Assembly: GCA_032173965.1 (NCBI GenBank)
Contig: CM063287.1
Span: 5,089,859 to 5,153,858 of the forward strand
From: Sitta carolinensis
Taxonomy: Eukaryota > Chordata > Aves > Passeriformes > Sittidae
Length of the DNA: 64,000 nucleotides
Direction: 5' to 3'
The first letter of the stretch is position 1. Each line of letters starts with the position of its first letter. The notes below the pieces were generated by a model, which worked only from the letters and a program-made list of their open reading frames with translations, was not told where the DNA came from and did not search any database. This document shows positions 35,401 to 48,426 of this stretch, piece after piece. Position numbers and translations under genes: made by a program.

Positions 35401-38400
35401 TGGAATCCAGCTAGCTAACAGGTGCATTTTACAATTAGCAGTAGCAGTCACTCTGTATGGGCAGCACATCCAAAAATCCACACAATTAACTGTTGAGGGA
35501 AATTATCTTTAGATGCTATAGACCTGCATTTGGCTTTTGTCTCCCTGTGAGGTGTTCAGTCATTGCTGTTCACATAGTAAACAGCTTTTCACACATATTT
35601 TCAATTACAGTTCCCTTTTTTTTTTGTACCCTTTTTTCAGTTACAGTTCCTTCACATCTGATACTCCTAGACTGATGGAAACCTTGAATTAAAATAAGAA
35701 GTTGGTCCAGCACAGACTTTAAAAAAGCACAACCTTTGCAAGGTCTCAGCAAAGCTACAGAGTTTGGAAACCTTGCATCTTCAGCTTTAGGACATTAAAC
35801 TGAAAGCAAATAGCTATCAAATGTTATGTAATATTAAATATGGTAATTCAGTAGCAGTATCTATGGTAAGGCATAAAAATGTATACACTGTTCAAATACT
35901 TACTGTGGCAAATCTCTGACTTCCAGAAAGTACAATTTAAATACATGTTAAGAACTATTTGGGGGAGATACTGCACAAATAAAAATCCCTATTCAGTAAC
36001 TTGCAAAGCTCTTTCACATCTGCAAAGAACACCCGCTAATCCACATCACAGAAATTGGGAAAACCAACCCCCCAGCCTCTTTTGAGTAGGCCTGTAGAAC
36101 ACCACAGAGCACCAGGAGAGTGAGCACCAGCTGTGCCCAACATGGACCTGTGTGGCACTGACATGCCCACGGTGCCTGAGCAGCAGCTCCCAAGGGGCCA
36201 TCCCTGCTCCCTTGTGTGCCCCCTGCAAGGGCTCTTTGGGATCTGCTGTCCTAAGCAAGGACATGGAGCTTCAAGGCACATGCTGTGGGGCTGAGGCACC
36301 CAGATTTCACAGGGCTAAGGGCAGAGCTGCCCACCCCTCAGATTTTTTCTGTAAATACACCTCCCAATCCCATACAGGTAGGGGTGAGTGTTTAAACATT
36401 ACACAGCAATTTCTGTTTACACCAAGGCACCACTGCACTCCTGAGAGCATCTGAAGGGCAGTACCCAGCCACTAAAAAACCTGGAGCCACCAGCTGAAAA
36501 AGGGGGAAGCAGATGGCACCTCAGCTTATCTAGGCATATCCACCCCAGCATGCATCCCCCAGCTCTGCAGGGTGCCTCCTGTGCCAGGCCAAGTGTCAGG
36601 GCTGCCCCAATATAAATACAGGTTCCCTTCATGCTCAAGTAACCCAGGTTTCTCTGCAGGCCCTTCATCCTGCCACTCTGCAAGACCTGATGTGTTTCAA
36701 CAAGCCTTATTTTTAATTTTTCAAAAAGAAAGCAAAGCAAGGATTTGAAGAAAAAGATAACCAAGGGAGAATTTTTGTTAAAAACCATTCTTATTTGACA
36801 CCTCTGCTTTCCAGTGATGCTCTCACATTACCAATGCTGCTGACAGCATGCCCAGTTATCCAAATCCATTTATCTAAACATCTCATTCCATAATTTTTAC
36901 TTTTTTTTTTAACCTTAATTTATTGTTGCTAGACCACAGGTGATGCAAGTACATACATCTCTGCTTGCTGCTGTCTTAAAAATTCAGCACAGGAAGGATA
37001 CAACCCTGCTCCCTCATTTCCAAGACTATATTTAGATATTTCTCTGCCCATTTTGCTTCTTTGTTCCTCTGGACTACTTTGACTGAGTGCTTCATATAAC
37101 TAAGTGCACTAATGCTCTGGCAGTCAATAGACAGTTTTAGTCAAGCCCTTACATAAATAAGTTGTAAAATGAAATTATGTTGAAATTTATCAAGTGATAA
37201 AGCAGACTATTAATCTCCTAAATAAAAGAAACGACAACACTGCAATTAAAACATGAACCATCTTAAAAATAGCTTAATACAGTAATTTTAGATTCACAGA
37301 ATTTTGACAAAGCATCTCATTAGAATAAATTTCTTTTATATAATAAAAGACCACCTGCTCCAGCTTGGAAGATTTTCTTTTTTCAGGACTTTCAGTTGGT
37401 TTCTTTGGGTTAGGGTTTTGTTTATTTATTTACTTATTTTTCATTTCACGGATTTTTTTGTTTGCTCTCTTTTAGGTTTTGGTTTGCTTTTTCTTCCTGT
37501 TTTCTTAAACATCAAAGCTTGAGTTAGACTTATAAATGTAAAAATCACAGTTGTGGTAATTTTTTAGTGCAGAAGAATCTGAACACTAGAAGCAAGATTT
37601 AATACTTTCATGACTTCCCTTCTAAAGCTTGTTACTAGCAGATCAGAGCTTGTAAAAATTACCACAATACTCGAAAGAGTCCATAAAAACCTCATAAAAT
37701 ACAGTCAGCTACAGTCAATTTGAAAATACCCTGCAGAATTATGTGCTATAGATTAGAAAATTCTCTTGTAAAACCAGCTTTGTTTATTATACATTACTGC
37801 CTGCATGTTCATAGGCACAAACAATAGAAGTCAATGACGGATTATACTGGTAAACTTACATAAACACCAGTTTGTGCTTTAAAAAGCATTTCAGAAATAT
37901 TTTGGAGTTAGTGAGGTTGCAATCAATGTCCTGGAAACAAAAGAAAATCTGCCAAATCTGGGAACTGTGGATTCCAAAAGGAGTGAATGTGAAATGAGAG
38001 CAGAGCCCACTTGTACTCCACAGCATGGTGAATGCTCTGTATTTAACACTGCCTGTGCTGTGAAGAGATTTCTTACCTCTCTGTATGTCTACTACTGAAA
38101 CCATATTAGAATTTGTATTTTTACTATTGCCACAGTACCTGAGACTTCCAACTTCTGTATCAACTCTGCTTTCAGAACAAATCATGTCCACTCTGACAGA
38201 ATTCTCTGGTTTCAAAGGGACCCCGTTCCAATCCCCTGCCATGGGCAGGGACATATTTTACTGAACTAGGTTGCCCCATGTCCCATCCAACCTGGCCTTG
38301 GATACTTCCAGAGATCCAGGGGCATCTGTTAAAGAAAGGAACTTCTCCACTTAGTACAGAATTGTGTTTTTAAACATTGTTATTAAAATAACTGGGCTTT

Positions 38401-40577
38401 TAAAATGTATTTCCATGCATTTATTTTGTCTGATCAGTGTGTTAAGCTAAATATAGGTCAAATGCTGGAACTGTGTACATAAATTAATGCTGGGCTAGAC
38501 AGGAGACTCCTATTTTTAAGGACTCTCTATATGAACAGATGACTGCTTGTTTGCCAATGCATAAGGAAAAGCTGTTTCAATAGCCTTTTGGGTAAAAATA
38601 CACAGTAAATAGATTTTGGGGTAAAACCCTCACCTATAGCACTTTTTTGCTTTTATCTCTTCATGACAACTTACACAATGGGTGCTTTAGAAAAAGTGTA
38701 GCTACATTTCCTGGTTTTCCTGGCTCTCTCCTTCTTGATCTTGTAAAAATTCGCCATGCAAGCCCACCTCCCTGGTAAAAAAACCACTGAGTGGAGAGAT
38801 TAAACCCAAATCCCTGTACTTCTTTGGTACATCATGTTTTGTCCAGCAAACAGGAACAACACAACAACCTTCAGGCAGCACGTGAGCTGTTCTGGGCAGT
38901 ACGTATCCATGTAGGTGTGTTTTACATTCTGGCCAGAATGTTGTAAAAATAGAGCAAGCAGCCAAGCTGAGAACACCCCATAATCAGGAGGGAGAGAATA
39001 TCCCTTGTGAATTGAGACTTTGCCAAGTGCTGTGTGAGGGCAGGCAGAACCTTTTCAGTTCTCTTTGGAAAACAACTTCCAACATGCAGTTGGGTGCCAA
39101 AGGCAAAAATCCAAATCTAGTTAAACACTGGATGGAAAACTGCACTACTTGGGAGAATCATCATCATACATCCAGTCTGAATTAGGGGATTGAAAAAAAT
39201 TCTGCAACAGGACAAAGACCCAAATAAGTGACAATTAGAAACAATAGTCACAAGCATACCACAGAAGCCATCAATCATTCCTTTTGCACTGTCATGATAC
39301 AAAGGACATGAAGCATATTGTTTTACAAATGAGATAAGAAAGGTTACATAATAACATCAACCAAATCCAAAGCTATAACCCTCTAAACTGCTTTATCCAT
39401 CCAAACTGTTTGGCTGTTTTTTGACTTAACACCCACATTCCTGCTCATAGACTTACATAATTACTATGACCACTATGATTTTATATAGCAGATTATCTCA
39501 AGGCAGAGTTAAGGGCTGGGAGGCTGAGCAGTTCTGCACAATACATTACAGAGATATTAGAATTATCTTGAACAATGGTGCAATCTGGCTGCTGTTGCTA
39601 TTGAACAGCAAAGGGGAAACTTATCAAAGTCTCCAGCCATTTATGCATGTTGATGCAGAGCTTGAGGAGCCCTGGCTTTGTGTGAGAGAAGAAAAACAAC
39701 AACCTCACATGAAAAAGAAACCTATTCCTGTACCTATCATTGCAGAAAAAACTACTTTTGAATTCCATTAGGAGCTCAGTGACAACAACACATCTCTCTT
39801 ACTGAGCCACAAATGTTCTCTACAGCTTTTCTGTACAGCTTTTCTTTACATTGAAGTTTTAAAGTAGCCAATACACACATACTGACTCTTAGTATTTCTA
39901 AGAGTACTAACAGTTAACAGAGATGTCTGCATGCCCAACTAATCTTCTCCTGCAGCTGTTCCTTAAGTGTGTAAATATCAAAAAAAGCTTCCCTTTGATG
40001 GAAAGCTTTTTAAAATGTAAAACTTAAGCAGCTGTTCATGGCTATATGCATCACCTCTGAGAACTTACTTACTCTTCCCTAAATAGAAAAATTATGTAAA
40101 ATTATTCTTATTTACAAACTAAGTATCAAGATGAAAAATATGGAGGATACAGTTCATTATTATATTACTAGAAAGACTGGTTCAGTATGTAAATCTCTGA
40201 TATAAGCCTGAAACAAAACAAACACACAAAAATCCTCTTAATAATTTTAAATATCTGTTGTGGTGGTGAAGAATTAATTTCAACTACATTTAGTTTTAAA
40301 TACCCAGTCTCTCTCCCCTCCATATATACAGTGCCCAGGTTGCAAACAGCTTGCCCTAATAGACACAGCCAAGTTAAATAATTGTTTTGAACCAGAGCAG
40401 TGCTTTGGAACAGATTTCACATGACAGTTGATACCAGCACTACCAAGACATTCAGGTAACACTGTATTTATCTAAAACTCAAAAGGATTGTTTGCCAGGA
40501 AAACCAGTTGCTGGACCTGGTGTGGGGACAAGAAGGCCTGAGAATAAACTGGAAGTGAAGACAAAACAAGTTCTTAC
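32494..40577 (-). other. IPMK: IPMK intron 4
   Basis: About 8.1 kb of AT-rich intron with donor GTAAGA at 40577 and acceptor TTTCAG at 32494. It contains a CR1 scrap at 38215-38330; otherwise nothing recognisable. Confidence 0.85.
38215..38330 (-). mobile_element. CR1 LINE scrap
   Basis: It contains TCCCCTGCCATGGGCAGGGA, CCATCCAACCTGGCCTTGGA and TACTTCCAGAGATCCAGGGG, the reverse complement of the CR1 3' region. It is short and truncated at both ends. Confidence 0.85.
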
Positions 40578-40750
40578 CCGCATTCCAAGAACCAGAAAGC
40601 CAATCTCTTCCATCAGTGGGTACTTGCTGACCTGCTGCTGGATCTTCTCTGCTGAAGCATAGGGATCATAACTTTTCTGCCCTATTTTTACATCCATTAT
40701 GCAAGGCTTGTTAAACTTACGGGTCACATCTTCCAGTTTTAGGTATGTAT
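40578..40750 (-). CDS. IPMK: IPMK exon 4
   Basis: A 173-bp exon with acceptor TGACAG and donor GTAAGA. It encodes the inositol phosphate kinase signature PCIMDVKIG (PxxxDxKxG type, 40680-40706), which binds the inositol phosphate substrate, within TYLKLEDVTRKFNKPCIMDV and onward to YPLMEEIGFLVLGMR. The first two bases complete the Asp codon begun in exon 3. No break is visible and the catalytic Asp and Lys of the signature are intact. Confidence 0.97.
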
Positions 40751-43700
40751 CTGTCAAAAAAACCAAACTTTTGTTAACAGTGGGTCAAAATAAAATAATT
40801 ACATAGCTTCTACTGAACACCTGTGGAGGAATGTGAATAATTTAAGGCTTAACATCACATGAATTTTTTAAGTCAACTCTGACTCTGAATGCAGACTAAA
40901 TCATGGTCACCGACACTCACAAATTCTATTGCTATGAAAATCTAAATGCTTATTTGTTTAGAAATTTGTATTCAATTAACGTGTTAATCTAGCATTCAAA
41001 TTCAAATTATTGCCCAGATAAAATCCATGACTAGCTTTTATTAAGTCATTAACATATTGCAAAGAGCATTAGTAACCACATACAAATGCAGGTTTTGCAG
41101 CTGTGTGGCTGGTTCTGCAATTCATATGGTCTCTTGTGTCATTTTTAAAATGAAGGGAACATTGAACTCCTAGCCTTCAGGGGCTCAAGTGTAGCTTCTT
41201 TTTATCCCAGTCCCATCTGCACTCATTTCTCATGGCACACCTTTTGGAGAAAAGGCTCCTGGAATCCTAGGCTGCCCTTTCATCCATTTGGGAGAGTGGC
41301 TGGACTAAGAAACCCCAAAAGTACTTGGAATACCTGAAGGTTTAAAGTAGTATCTAAAACCTGATGAAAGTGATCGTTACCAGCATGACCCCCAGAGTCA
41401 CTCTAAGAACACCACAAGGAAATGGACTTCAGTATCCACCCAGCTCTCAGACAGCTCTGCTCTCAGACAGCTGCACCCACCGCCAGCCCCTGCCAGGACT
41501 CAGCAGAATCACAGCCTCAACACTGCTCTCATTCTTCACATGTGCTTTGTAAATCCACCTGCCACCAGGCACGAACTTCAAGTCTGGTTGTCTTTCCAGT
41601 CCAGCCTATTCCATAAATGTATTTCTTTGGCTTTTATGCAGTCCGAATACAAAAAACCATTGTATTACACCCCATTCCTGCAGCATGATCTAAAATGGGA
41701 TTGTGAGAGAAAGCAAAACTAGCTCAAGTTTAAAAAGAGGCACAAAGTGCCTTGTTTGAAAGCTGTACAGATGGGTAACAAACCAGTCCAAGTCAAGATA
41801 AACTGAACAAGCAATATCTCATTTACACTTAATAAGCAGAAACACTTTCTTATGGAAAAGAAATGGAAGGGACTTTTACTACTTTAAGTCCTACTGAAAG
41901 CTTCAGTTTTTACACCATCATGATCAAATGTGCTAATTTCTCACAAAGTATGTATGTATTAATTTAAACACGTTTGATTTAACCCTTAGATGCCTGCTTT
42001 CTATATGAACTGAACTAGGCATCTTGTTAATGTAATCATTTTCAGGAAAACATGTCAAACCAACACACTAACTAAAAAAAAACAAAACTAAACTGCTCTT
42101 CCACTAACTCACTTCACCAGCTTTCAGTGTCCTTGGGGCTACAGGATCAACCTAGCTACAGCAAAAAGAGTTTTGTTATAGGCTAGCTTACCCACTAACT
42201 ACAACTGCAGGAATACACCCAAGCTGAAGTAACTTGTAGTTAACTTTGAGGACCCCTAGGCAGCCAATATACTTGCTATTTACTCAGTGTATGTCCCCAG
42301 AGGAGAAACAGGACAAATACTCTCCCTCTCGGGCAGGGTATTCTGCATTAGCTGAGCTGCAGATGCTAATTTTACTCTTCAAAGTTGTTATACAGGGGTC
42401 TAATTCAGTCAGATATTAGCACAGCTTTTGCAGGACTTTGAGAAGCTGCTATCAATATCTGGGGAATCCATAAAATCTGTTAGCTATCTCTTATTAAACC
42501 AAAAATTGTAAAAATTTAAGTGTCATCCTTCTGACTTTTTGTATATTACAGAAATCACTGCAATCAGCAGATTTGTGTCATCCCTCCAAAACAATGTGGA
42601 AAATGACTAAATAAAGTTCAGGGTTTTCAGTACATAGCTCTCAAAAGCAAAGAGCCACGTGGGAAGTGAGGAAAGACATTAAATGTAAAAAATCTCAGAA
42701 GAGGGCTGCAGTCCTTCACCACAAATTCTAAAATGCTTTGGAGCATGTTGTAAGCACTCCAGAATCAAACTTAGAAATAAAAAAGTAATACAAATCGCTC
42801 AGATGCAATGTTTTCATCAGCCCTAAAATAAAACCCTATAGAAAGTAGTATAAAACATCTATTTCCATAGGTACCCATGAGTACCCAGTGTCCTCTACTG
42901 CACCAGTCTAATCCACACTTTTTAACCATACAGCACCAACATTCAGCACTTCCCAAATATTTAAAAGTCCTAAATATCTGTCACTTTGTTGTTCCCCATC
43001 CTTTTCAGATTTCTTAAACTAGACTATCTTACTGACCTCCTAAAAATGTAACAATAACTATTTTTTTAAAAATTAAGCATTAAATTACCTTTGTAGATAA
43101 CACCAACCCTGGGAAACATGAATTATTTGGCAAAGCCTGTAAATTATTCAGAAATTTCTCATCTCTCTCACACTTTTTGGAATTAAATCTTTCTTGTTAG
43201 CTAACCACTAGCTCCAAATCAGGCCTGTTATATCTGTTAACACCTCTCTGCTCCCACAGAGCAGAGCAATGCCACCCACATAAAGCACCACACCAAGTTA
43301 CTTTTTCTCATTATTGCTTCAAACAAATGGATCAATTGTTAACACTCCATTTTTCTTGGCACTGTTTGGTGCTTGTTTGCCCTGTATTCAATATTCTAAT
43401 GAAACTCCCACACCACAATATTGGTACATACATAACTTTCACTTCCAGCAGTTACCCCTATGGTGCCTCCAAGCACTGAGACTAAGGCAAACAAACATGA
43501 GCCTCTGATAGGTATCAACTGCTCTCTATTTTCAAGGCACTGCAAGTCTCTGAAGCTCTGACCAGAAGTGTCCTTCTCAAGGGCATCAGTGAGTATGCAC
43601 CTCAACCTAGGTAACTAGGGCACCCTCCTCCCTTCTCCTTGCTTGGTTAAACAAAAACCTGCAGATTTTTCAAGCAATTCAGACTTTCTGAATTATTATG

Positions 43701-44160
43701 TAGTGTCCTGCTAAACCACTGTGCTTCAGGAAATGATGAATCTGCCATCTAAAACTAGATTAAATTAAAAACCCCCATGGAGAGAGGAATTCATAAAGAT
43801 TTTTCTATTAAAACCTGCATTGCTGGATAGCCTTCACCATACATTTCAAGGATTTAAATAAATCACTCATCAGAGACTTGCCCTACCCTTTTCTGTTCAC
43901 CAATGGCAGGAAGGTGTGGCTTGACATTTTATTTATGTACTTTATACAGTCCCACAGGAGATAAATCAAAAGACCACCAAAAATCAGCAAGTATCCATAG
44001 CATGAACCACTGCAGACTTCAGCTCAGACATGCCAGCGCATTCAGTCCTCACCAGAGACAGAGGAGACGAAATCACTTGGGACATCTGATTCCTTTTCAT
44101 CACTTAGGAGACATCTCTCAAAACACAGGAATAAGCAGAGAAGAGCCTCAAATGCCCACG

Positions 44161-44203
44161 TGTGGTGGTTTCAGTTTGAAACTGGGTGGAAACACCAGTT
44201 CCA
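44161..44203 (+). mobile_element. Left end of an older LTR (host of nested LTR)
   Basis: TGTGGTGGTTTCAGTTTGAA resembles the start of the LTR at 7964. The sequence breaks at AACACCAGTTCCA and appears to continue after 44791 with TTCCCCCAATG, suggesting that a second LTR inserted here. The right end of this older element (perhaps near 45000) is not clear. Confidence 0.45.
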
Positions 44204-44791
44204 TGTAGTGGTTTAGGTTTGCCAATTTGAGACTTCCCGGCCAATGCACCAATTTAATGTGGTGGGTCTATTTTTCTGCTGTGAGATAGGATTAGGAGAA
44301 AAGCAAAGCAAGCTCAAACTTTGACAGGGTATAAAGAGAACTTTATTAACAGAACTAAAAGAATAATAATAATTCTCAGTCAGTTTTCCACTTCTATAAT
44401 AATCTTTTGTCAGTTCACTTAGGGACAGGAGTATCTCTTGACATTCTACAGAGAGTTCTCCACAAGAAAACAGTTCTTTCATTGCTACAGTTTCCATGAA
44501 CAGCAGCCACCTGGAAATCTGCATTTGTGAAGTTCCTCCCATCTTTCAGTTTTTCCCACAGCTGTGTTTATGGGCCATGTCAACTTATTTGGCTGCTATT
44601 TTAAGGATGAGCTGTTGTAACATAAAACAAAGCTCTTTTCATCCATCTCTGGGAACAGAGATTTTCTTCTTCTATTCCTGTGGCAAGATTTCTCATCTCT
44701 CTCATCTCTTTCTGTTCAAAATTCTCATTGGATCACATCTGCTTACCTCAGCATTGGTGCCTCTGCTCACCACCGTGGTTAGAACACTACA
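44204..44791 (-). mobile_element. Solo LTR with TGTAGTG/CACTACA ends
   Basis: A 588-bp element with perfect 7-bp inverted termini. A minus-strand polyadenylation signal (plus TTTATT at 44342-44347) is near the 3' end, setting the orientation. The flanks TTCCA and TTCCC look like a 5-bp duplication with one changed base. No internal genes are present. The family is probably ERVL-like from the duplication length; the exact name is not known to me. Confidence 0.75.
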
Positions 44792-45009
44792 TTCCCCCAA
44801 TGCATTTTCATGAGTTACAGGGCAAATATATCTTCACCATGGCCTCACAAAAGAATTTCAGCCCAAAACTGAGACAATCCCCTCAAACCCCTATCTAGAA
44901 CTTAATTCTTTCTTCACTGACCTCAGAGTCCCATGCTGTTGTCTCTCTATGTGTCTTCACCCTTTCCTTTCCCTGATTCCGGAGAGAATTGGTGTTCGTA
45001 GGCTCATTT

Positions 45010-45289
45010 GTTCTCAAGCTGTATCAACTGAAACAGCTTTTCGAGAGTCCTGCAAGCTGAAAGGTCAATCAGGTGCAATCTGGGGAAATGGCTTGCCGTG
45101 CCTCTGCTAGCCATGTGCTCTCTGCCGATGCTGGGGCCCAGCCAGGCACCGCTCAGGCTACCGGTGAGGGCTCTGGCAGCCTGCTCGCCATCCCTCGGGG
45201 CAGAAATATCGGCCGGGCCCAGCCGCGTTACCTCTTCCAAGGCCGGCAGCCAAGAGAGCTATTCCCGCGGTTTCTGCACTTAAAATGTG
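45010..45289. other. CpG-containing segment before the family A LTR
   Basis: A locally GC-rich stretch in an AT-rich intron (GGGGCAGAAATATCGGCCGG, TTCCCGCGGTTTCTGC). It has no recognisable coding or repeat identity. It may be a remnant of another inserted element. Confidence 0.4.
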
Positions 45290-45844
45290 TGTTATAAATG
45301 CGTACTTTAGTATTGGCTTTTCGTAAATGTTGGAATTAATGTTATAAGCATGATGGTTTTTCTATAGTTTTTTGTAGGTTTTTTACTGCCTGAATAGATG
45401 TATAAGGTTTTTCTTTGCTGTAGTTCGAATTTAGGTGTAGTGTGTTTCAGCTGCCTGAGTAGATAACTTCCAGAAGAGACCCAAGTGACTGTCAGCATTC
45501 ACCACTTGTGAAAGAAAGGACCAAAGCCCAAATCAAAAAGATGATAACTGAATAAAAGTGGGATTACTCTTGATGGACCCAAGGAGTGACCATACAGAGC
45601 AGTTCCTGGAAAATGAATATGCATAAGTCCATGCATGAAGACCAAACCCAAGGAGTGACTATGCAGTTCCTGGAAAAGTGAATGTGCGTAAGCCCGTGCA
45701 TGAAGAACAGGATAAAAAGGGGGGGTTCCAAGACACTGGTGTCCTTTTGGCAACATGACCGTATTTCTTTGCTTTATTATTTCTCCTATTGTCTGTATTA
45801 AACATTTTTAAACTTTACCAGGACAGTGAACTTCGTTTTTCACA
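45290..45844 (+). mobile_element. Complete solo LTR of ERV family A
   Basis: Starts TGTTATAAATGC and ends TTTTTCACA, flanked by a possible 4-bp duplication TGTG (45286-45289 and 45845-45848), as typical of gammaretroviruses. Two roughly 69-bp direct repeats in U3 (starting at 45577 and 45646) each hold ACCCAAGGAGTGAC and GTTCCTGGAAAA. A TATA-like GATAAAAAGG lies at 45711. It is related to 12635-13229 and 17750-18089. Orientation is opposite to IPMK. Confidence 0.88.
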
Positions 45845-48212
45845 TGTGTGTTCACAAAGGCGTGTCCACCCCGCTCATCAGTTTAATCATGTGTCAGTAT
45901 TCAAAATTGGCCACCAATTGGTTCCCTGCCAGGCTCACAGGAGCTAACAAGGTCCTAACAGGGATCTACTCCATATAAAAAAAATTAATGCCAAACCAGG
46001 ACAGCACAGCAACAAAGAAAAGAAAGGTTTGAAGCTGGGTTATATCTATCCATCCTGTTCTCAGGTAAGGCAACAAAATTAGGTTGTAGTATGAAATGAG
46101 CAGCAGTGAAGTTCCTTTTTTAAAAAAAGCACGGGCAACAACTAGGCATCCACACTCAGAAAACTCAGCAGCAGATGGTTCCTACATCTTTATAACAACT
46201 TTTCCACTGCTTTGTGAATAAACTCCAAATACCCAAAATGCCAATTAAGCTAAATTTCAAATCCAAAAACCCATTTTAGATGAGCTTAGGAATCCAGCAT
46301 CCCACCTCTACTTCCATTTCCTTTGCAGTAGCACTGGGTGTGATTTCAGCAGAATGGGAGTTATTTTACCAATTGTACTGATACTGGCAGTCCAGCTTTT
46401 CCGTCCCATTTCCTACATTCTCATTTACACTTCACAGATTTCACCCCTTTTAGCCAGCAATTTCATTCACCTACCTATTTTTTCAGTATAGAATGCAGAT
46501 ACTTCTCCCTAAATATTTCTCTAAGGAAATAAATTGTATTCCTTACAAACTGCAGTTTCTACTTATCTGTCACATGGAAACTCAGAGACAGTCACAAATC
46601 AAGTCGAGAGTAGCCTAAGTTTTGGTTTTTTAGAAGTCACCTATGACAAATTTAGTAACAATAGGAAATTACTGGGTCGACTGCTACTGGGGTGTACAGA
46701 GCTGTGATCCCAGAACCTGCAGAGCAGTGATTGCCAAGGGAAAGGTCAGGCTTCCAATGTCAAGACTGCAGCAAACCTACAAATATATTTTCAATCTACC
46801 TTTAAGAACGAGATACACATACACTCTGCTTAGTTCCATCATCTCCAGCAACTTTGATTTCTATCAAAGCTCATTAATACTACAGATAACAGAGCTGGCA
46901 GTGCAGTGTTTTGGTTGAACTGCTGCCACAGCTTTTTATGAAGAGGACTCATGATAGTGCACAGCCTTTTCAAGAAGCAAAACAAACAAAATCAAAAGTT
47001 TCTCCTCCTTTAAACAGTTATTCCTACTGCCTGTGTCTGAATGAGTGGTGGTGACCTTCCAAAATCCAGCCCCATAGTGCAAGTGCTTTTGAATCTCCAG
47101 AGCGAATGAGCAATGTGTTGAATTACTGTCTCTTGGTTAGACCACATATTTTCACATCTTAAAATCATACTGCAAATAGAAAAAAAATGTTTGCAGTTGA
47201 GAGGGAATATTAAGTGAACTCCATGACACATTAAATTGTGAGTGAAGGAAAAAGATTTGAGTTAGTGGCCAAACAGGAAAGCATGAAGGAAAATCTGAGC
47301 TAAGAAACTACCACTATGACCACAATCTGCCTTTCACTTTTTCCTGTAGATATTACACCATGTCTTTGGATACTATGTTACTACTTTGGAAAACAAGCTT
47401 ATCAAGTGACAGCATAAGCAGAAGAGAGCTATTTTAAAGGAGCACAGCATCTAGTTTGGTGCCCATGTATTCAAATAGACCATGGAATCCCTTTGTTTCT
47501 GTGTGTTCCAGAAGCTCCATTTCCCCAGAGTGAATTAGAAAAGTCCCATAAAGAAAATATAGTTTTTAATACAACAATATATATTTTCTCTTGAAGAGAC
47601 AATCTTCCAACTGTTCTACCAAAACACCCTTTTCTTCCTGACTCTTAATGTTATACAAACACAAATATTAAGATACTAGATCTTCATTCAAACCAGTAAC
47701 AGAGGATGACAAGTGGAACTCCCCACCATGGCACCTGCTGAAATAAGTGCTTTGGGTGGTAAGGTACAGTGATGGGGTCCAACCTCTGGAGAAACAGCAG
47801 CAGATTCCAGTTTGAATGCTTCCTCAGCCCCAAAGCACCCATCTTTCCCCTTTTTTCCACACCCACAAAGTGCTTCTTGCCTTGATCACCTGGCTGGACA
47901 TAACCATGCAACCAGCCCACTCCTCCACCAGGACCCCAGCCACAGCAGGAACTCAGGGGCAACCTGCATCAGGCCCAGCTCCCCAGGAAATCTTTGCTGT
48001 ACAAACAGCCACATCCCATCTTCCCTGGGAGGAAGACCACAAAGACCTAGTCCAGCCACAAGACTGCAAACTGGAACCAGTTGTTAGAGGAAACATCAGT
48101 GGGCTCCAAAACAAGTTAAAAAAACCCCTTATGGAGCTCACAACTGCCAAAAATTAGTCTCCAGAAAATTTTTCCAAGAGGTTTGGATTAAGAGATAAAA
48201 TTAGAACAGTAC

Positions 48213-48309
48213 CATTTGGTGCAGTAGGTGGTGACCAGACACCAAAGTATTTTGGTAGATATTCCCGCAGCTCCAGAAGAATGCTGTCGCAACAGTCAGA
48301 GTCATAAAC
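48213..48309 (-). CDS. IPMK: IPMK exon 3
   Basis: A 97-bp exon with acceptor TTTCAG and donor GTACTG. It encodes VYDSDCCDSILLELREYLPK and YFGVWSPPTAPN plus the first base of Asp. The LPKY-x-G-x-WSPPTAPN block is characteristic of IPMK N-terminal lobe sequences. Phase and order agree with exon 4. Upstream exons, which should encode the N-terminus and the ILQHPDGTVLKQLQPPPRG-like segment, were not found between here and the right edge. Confidence 0.95.
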
Positions 48310-48364
48310 CTGAAATAAAATAGGGAGGGTTGGAGAGATCACAATTTTAAACATTCATTTTTGC

Positions 48365-48426
48365 TGATGGGGGAGTGAACAAGTAGCTGCATGGTACTTG
48401 GTAGTTGGCTGGGGCTAAACCATGAC
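48365..48426 (-). mobile_element. LTR 5'-end scrap near exon 3 acceptor
   Basis: On the minus strand it begins TGTCATGGTTTAGCCCCAGC and ends in CACTCCCCCATC, the start of a common songbird LTR as I recall it. Only about 62 bp remain, lying 55-117 bp upstream of the exon 3 splice acceptor. Confidence 0.6.

Larger units (their letters stand above)
40751..48212 (-). other. IPMK: IPMK intron 3
   Basis: About 7.5 kb with donor GTACTG at 48212 and acceptor TGACAG at 40751. It holds the nested LTRs at 44161-45000 and the solo LTR at 45290-45844; the rest is AT-rich and featureless. Confidence 0.85.

Noticed and set aside
45499..45756. 85-codon minus frame
   Set aside because: It is antisense to the U3 region of a solo LTR; its two similar halves reflect the LTR direct repeats.
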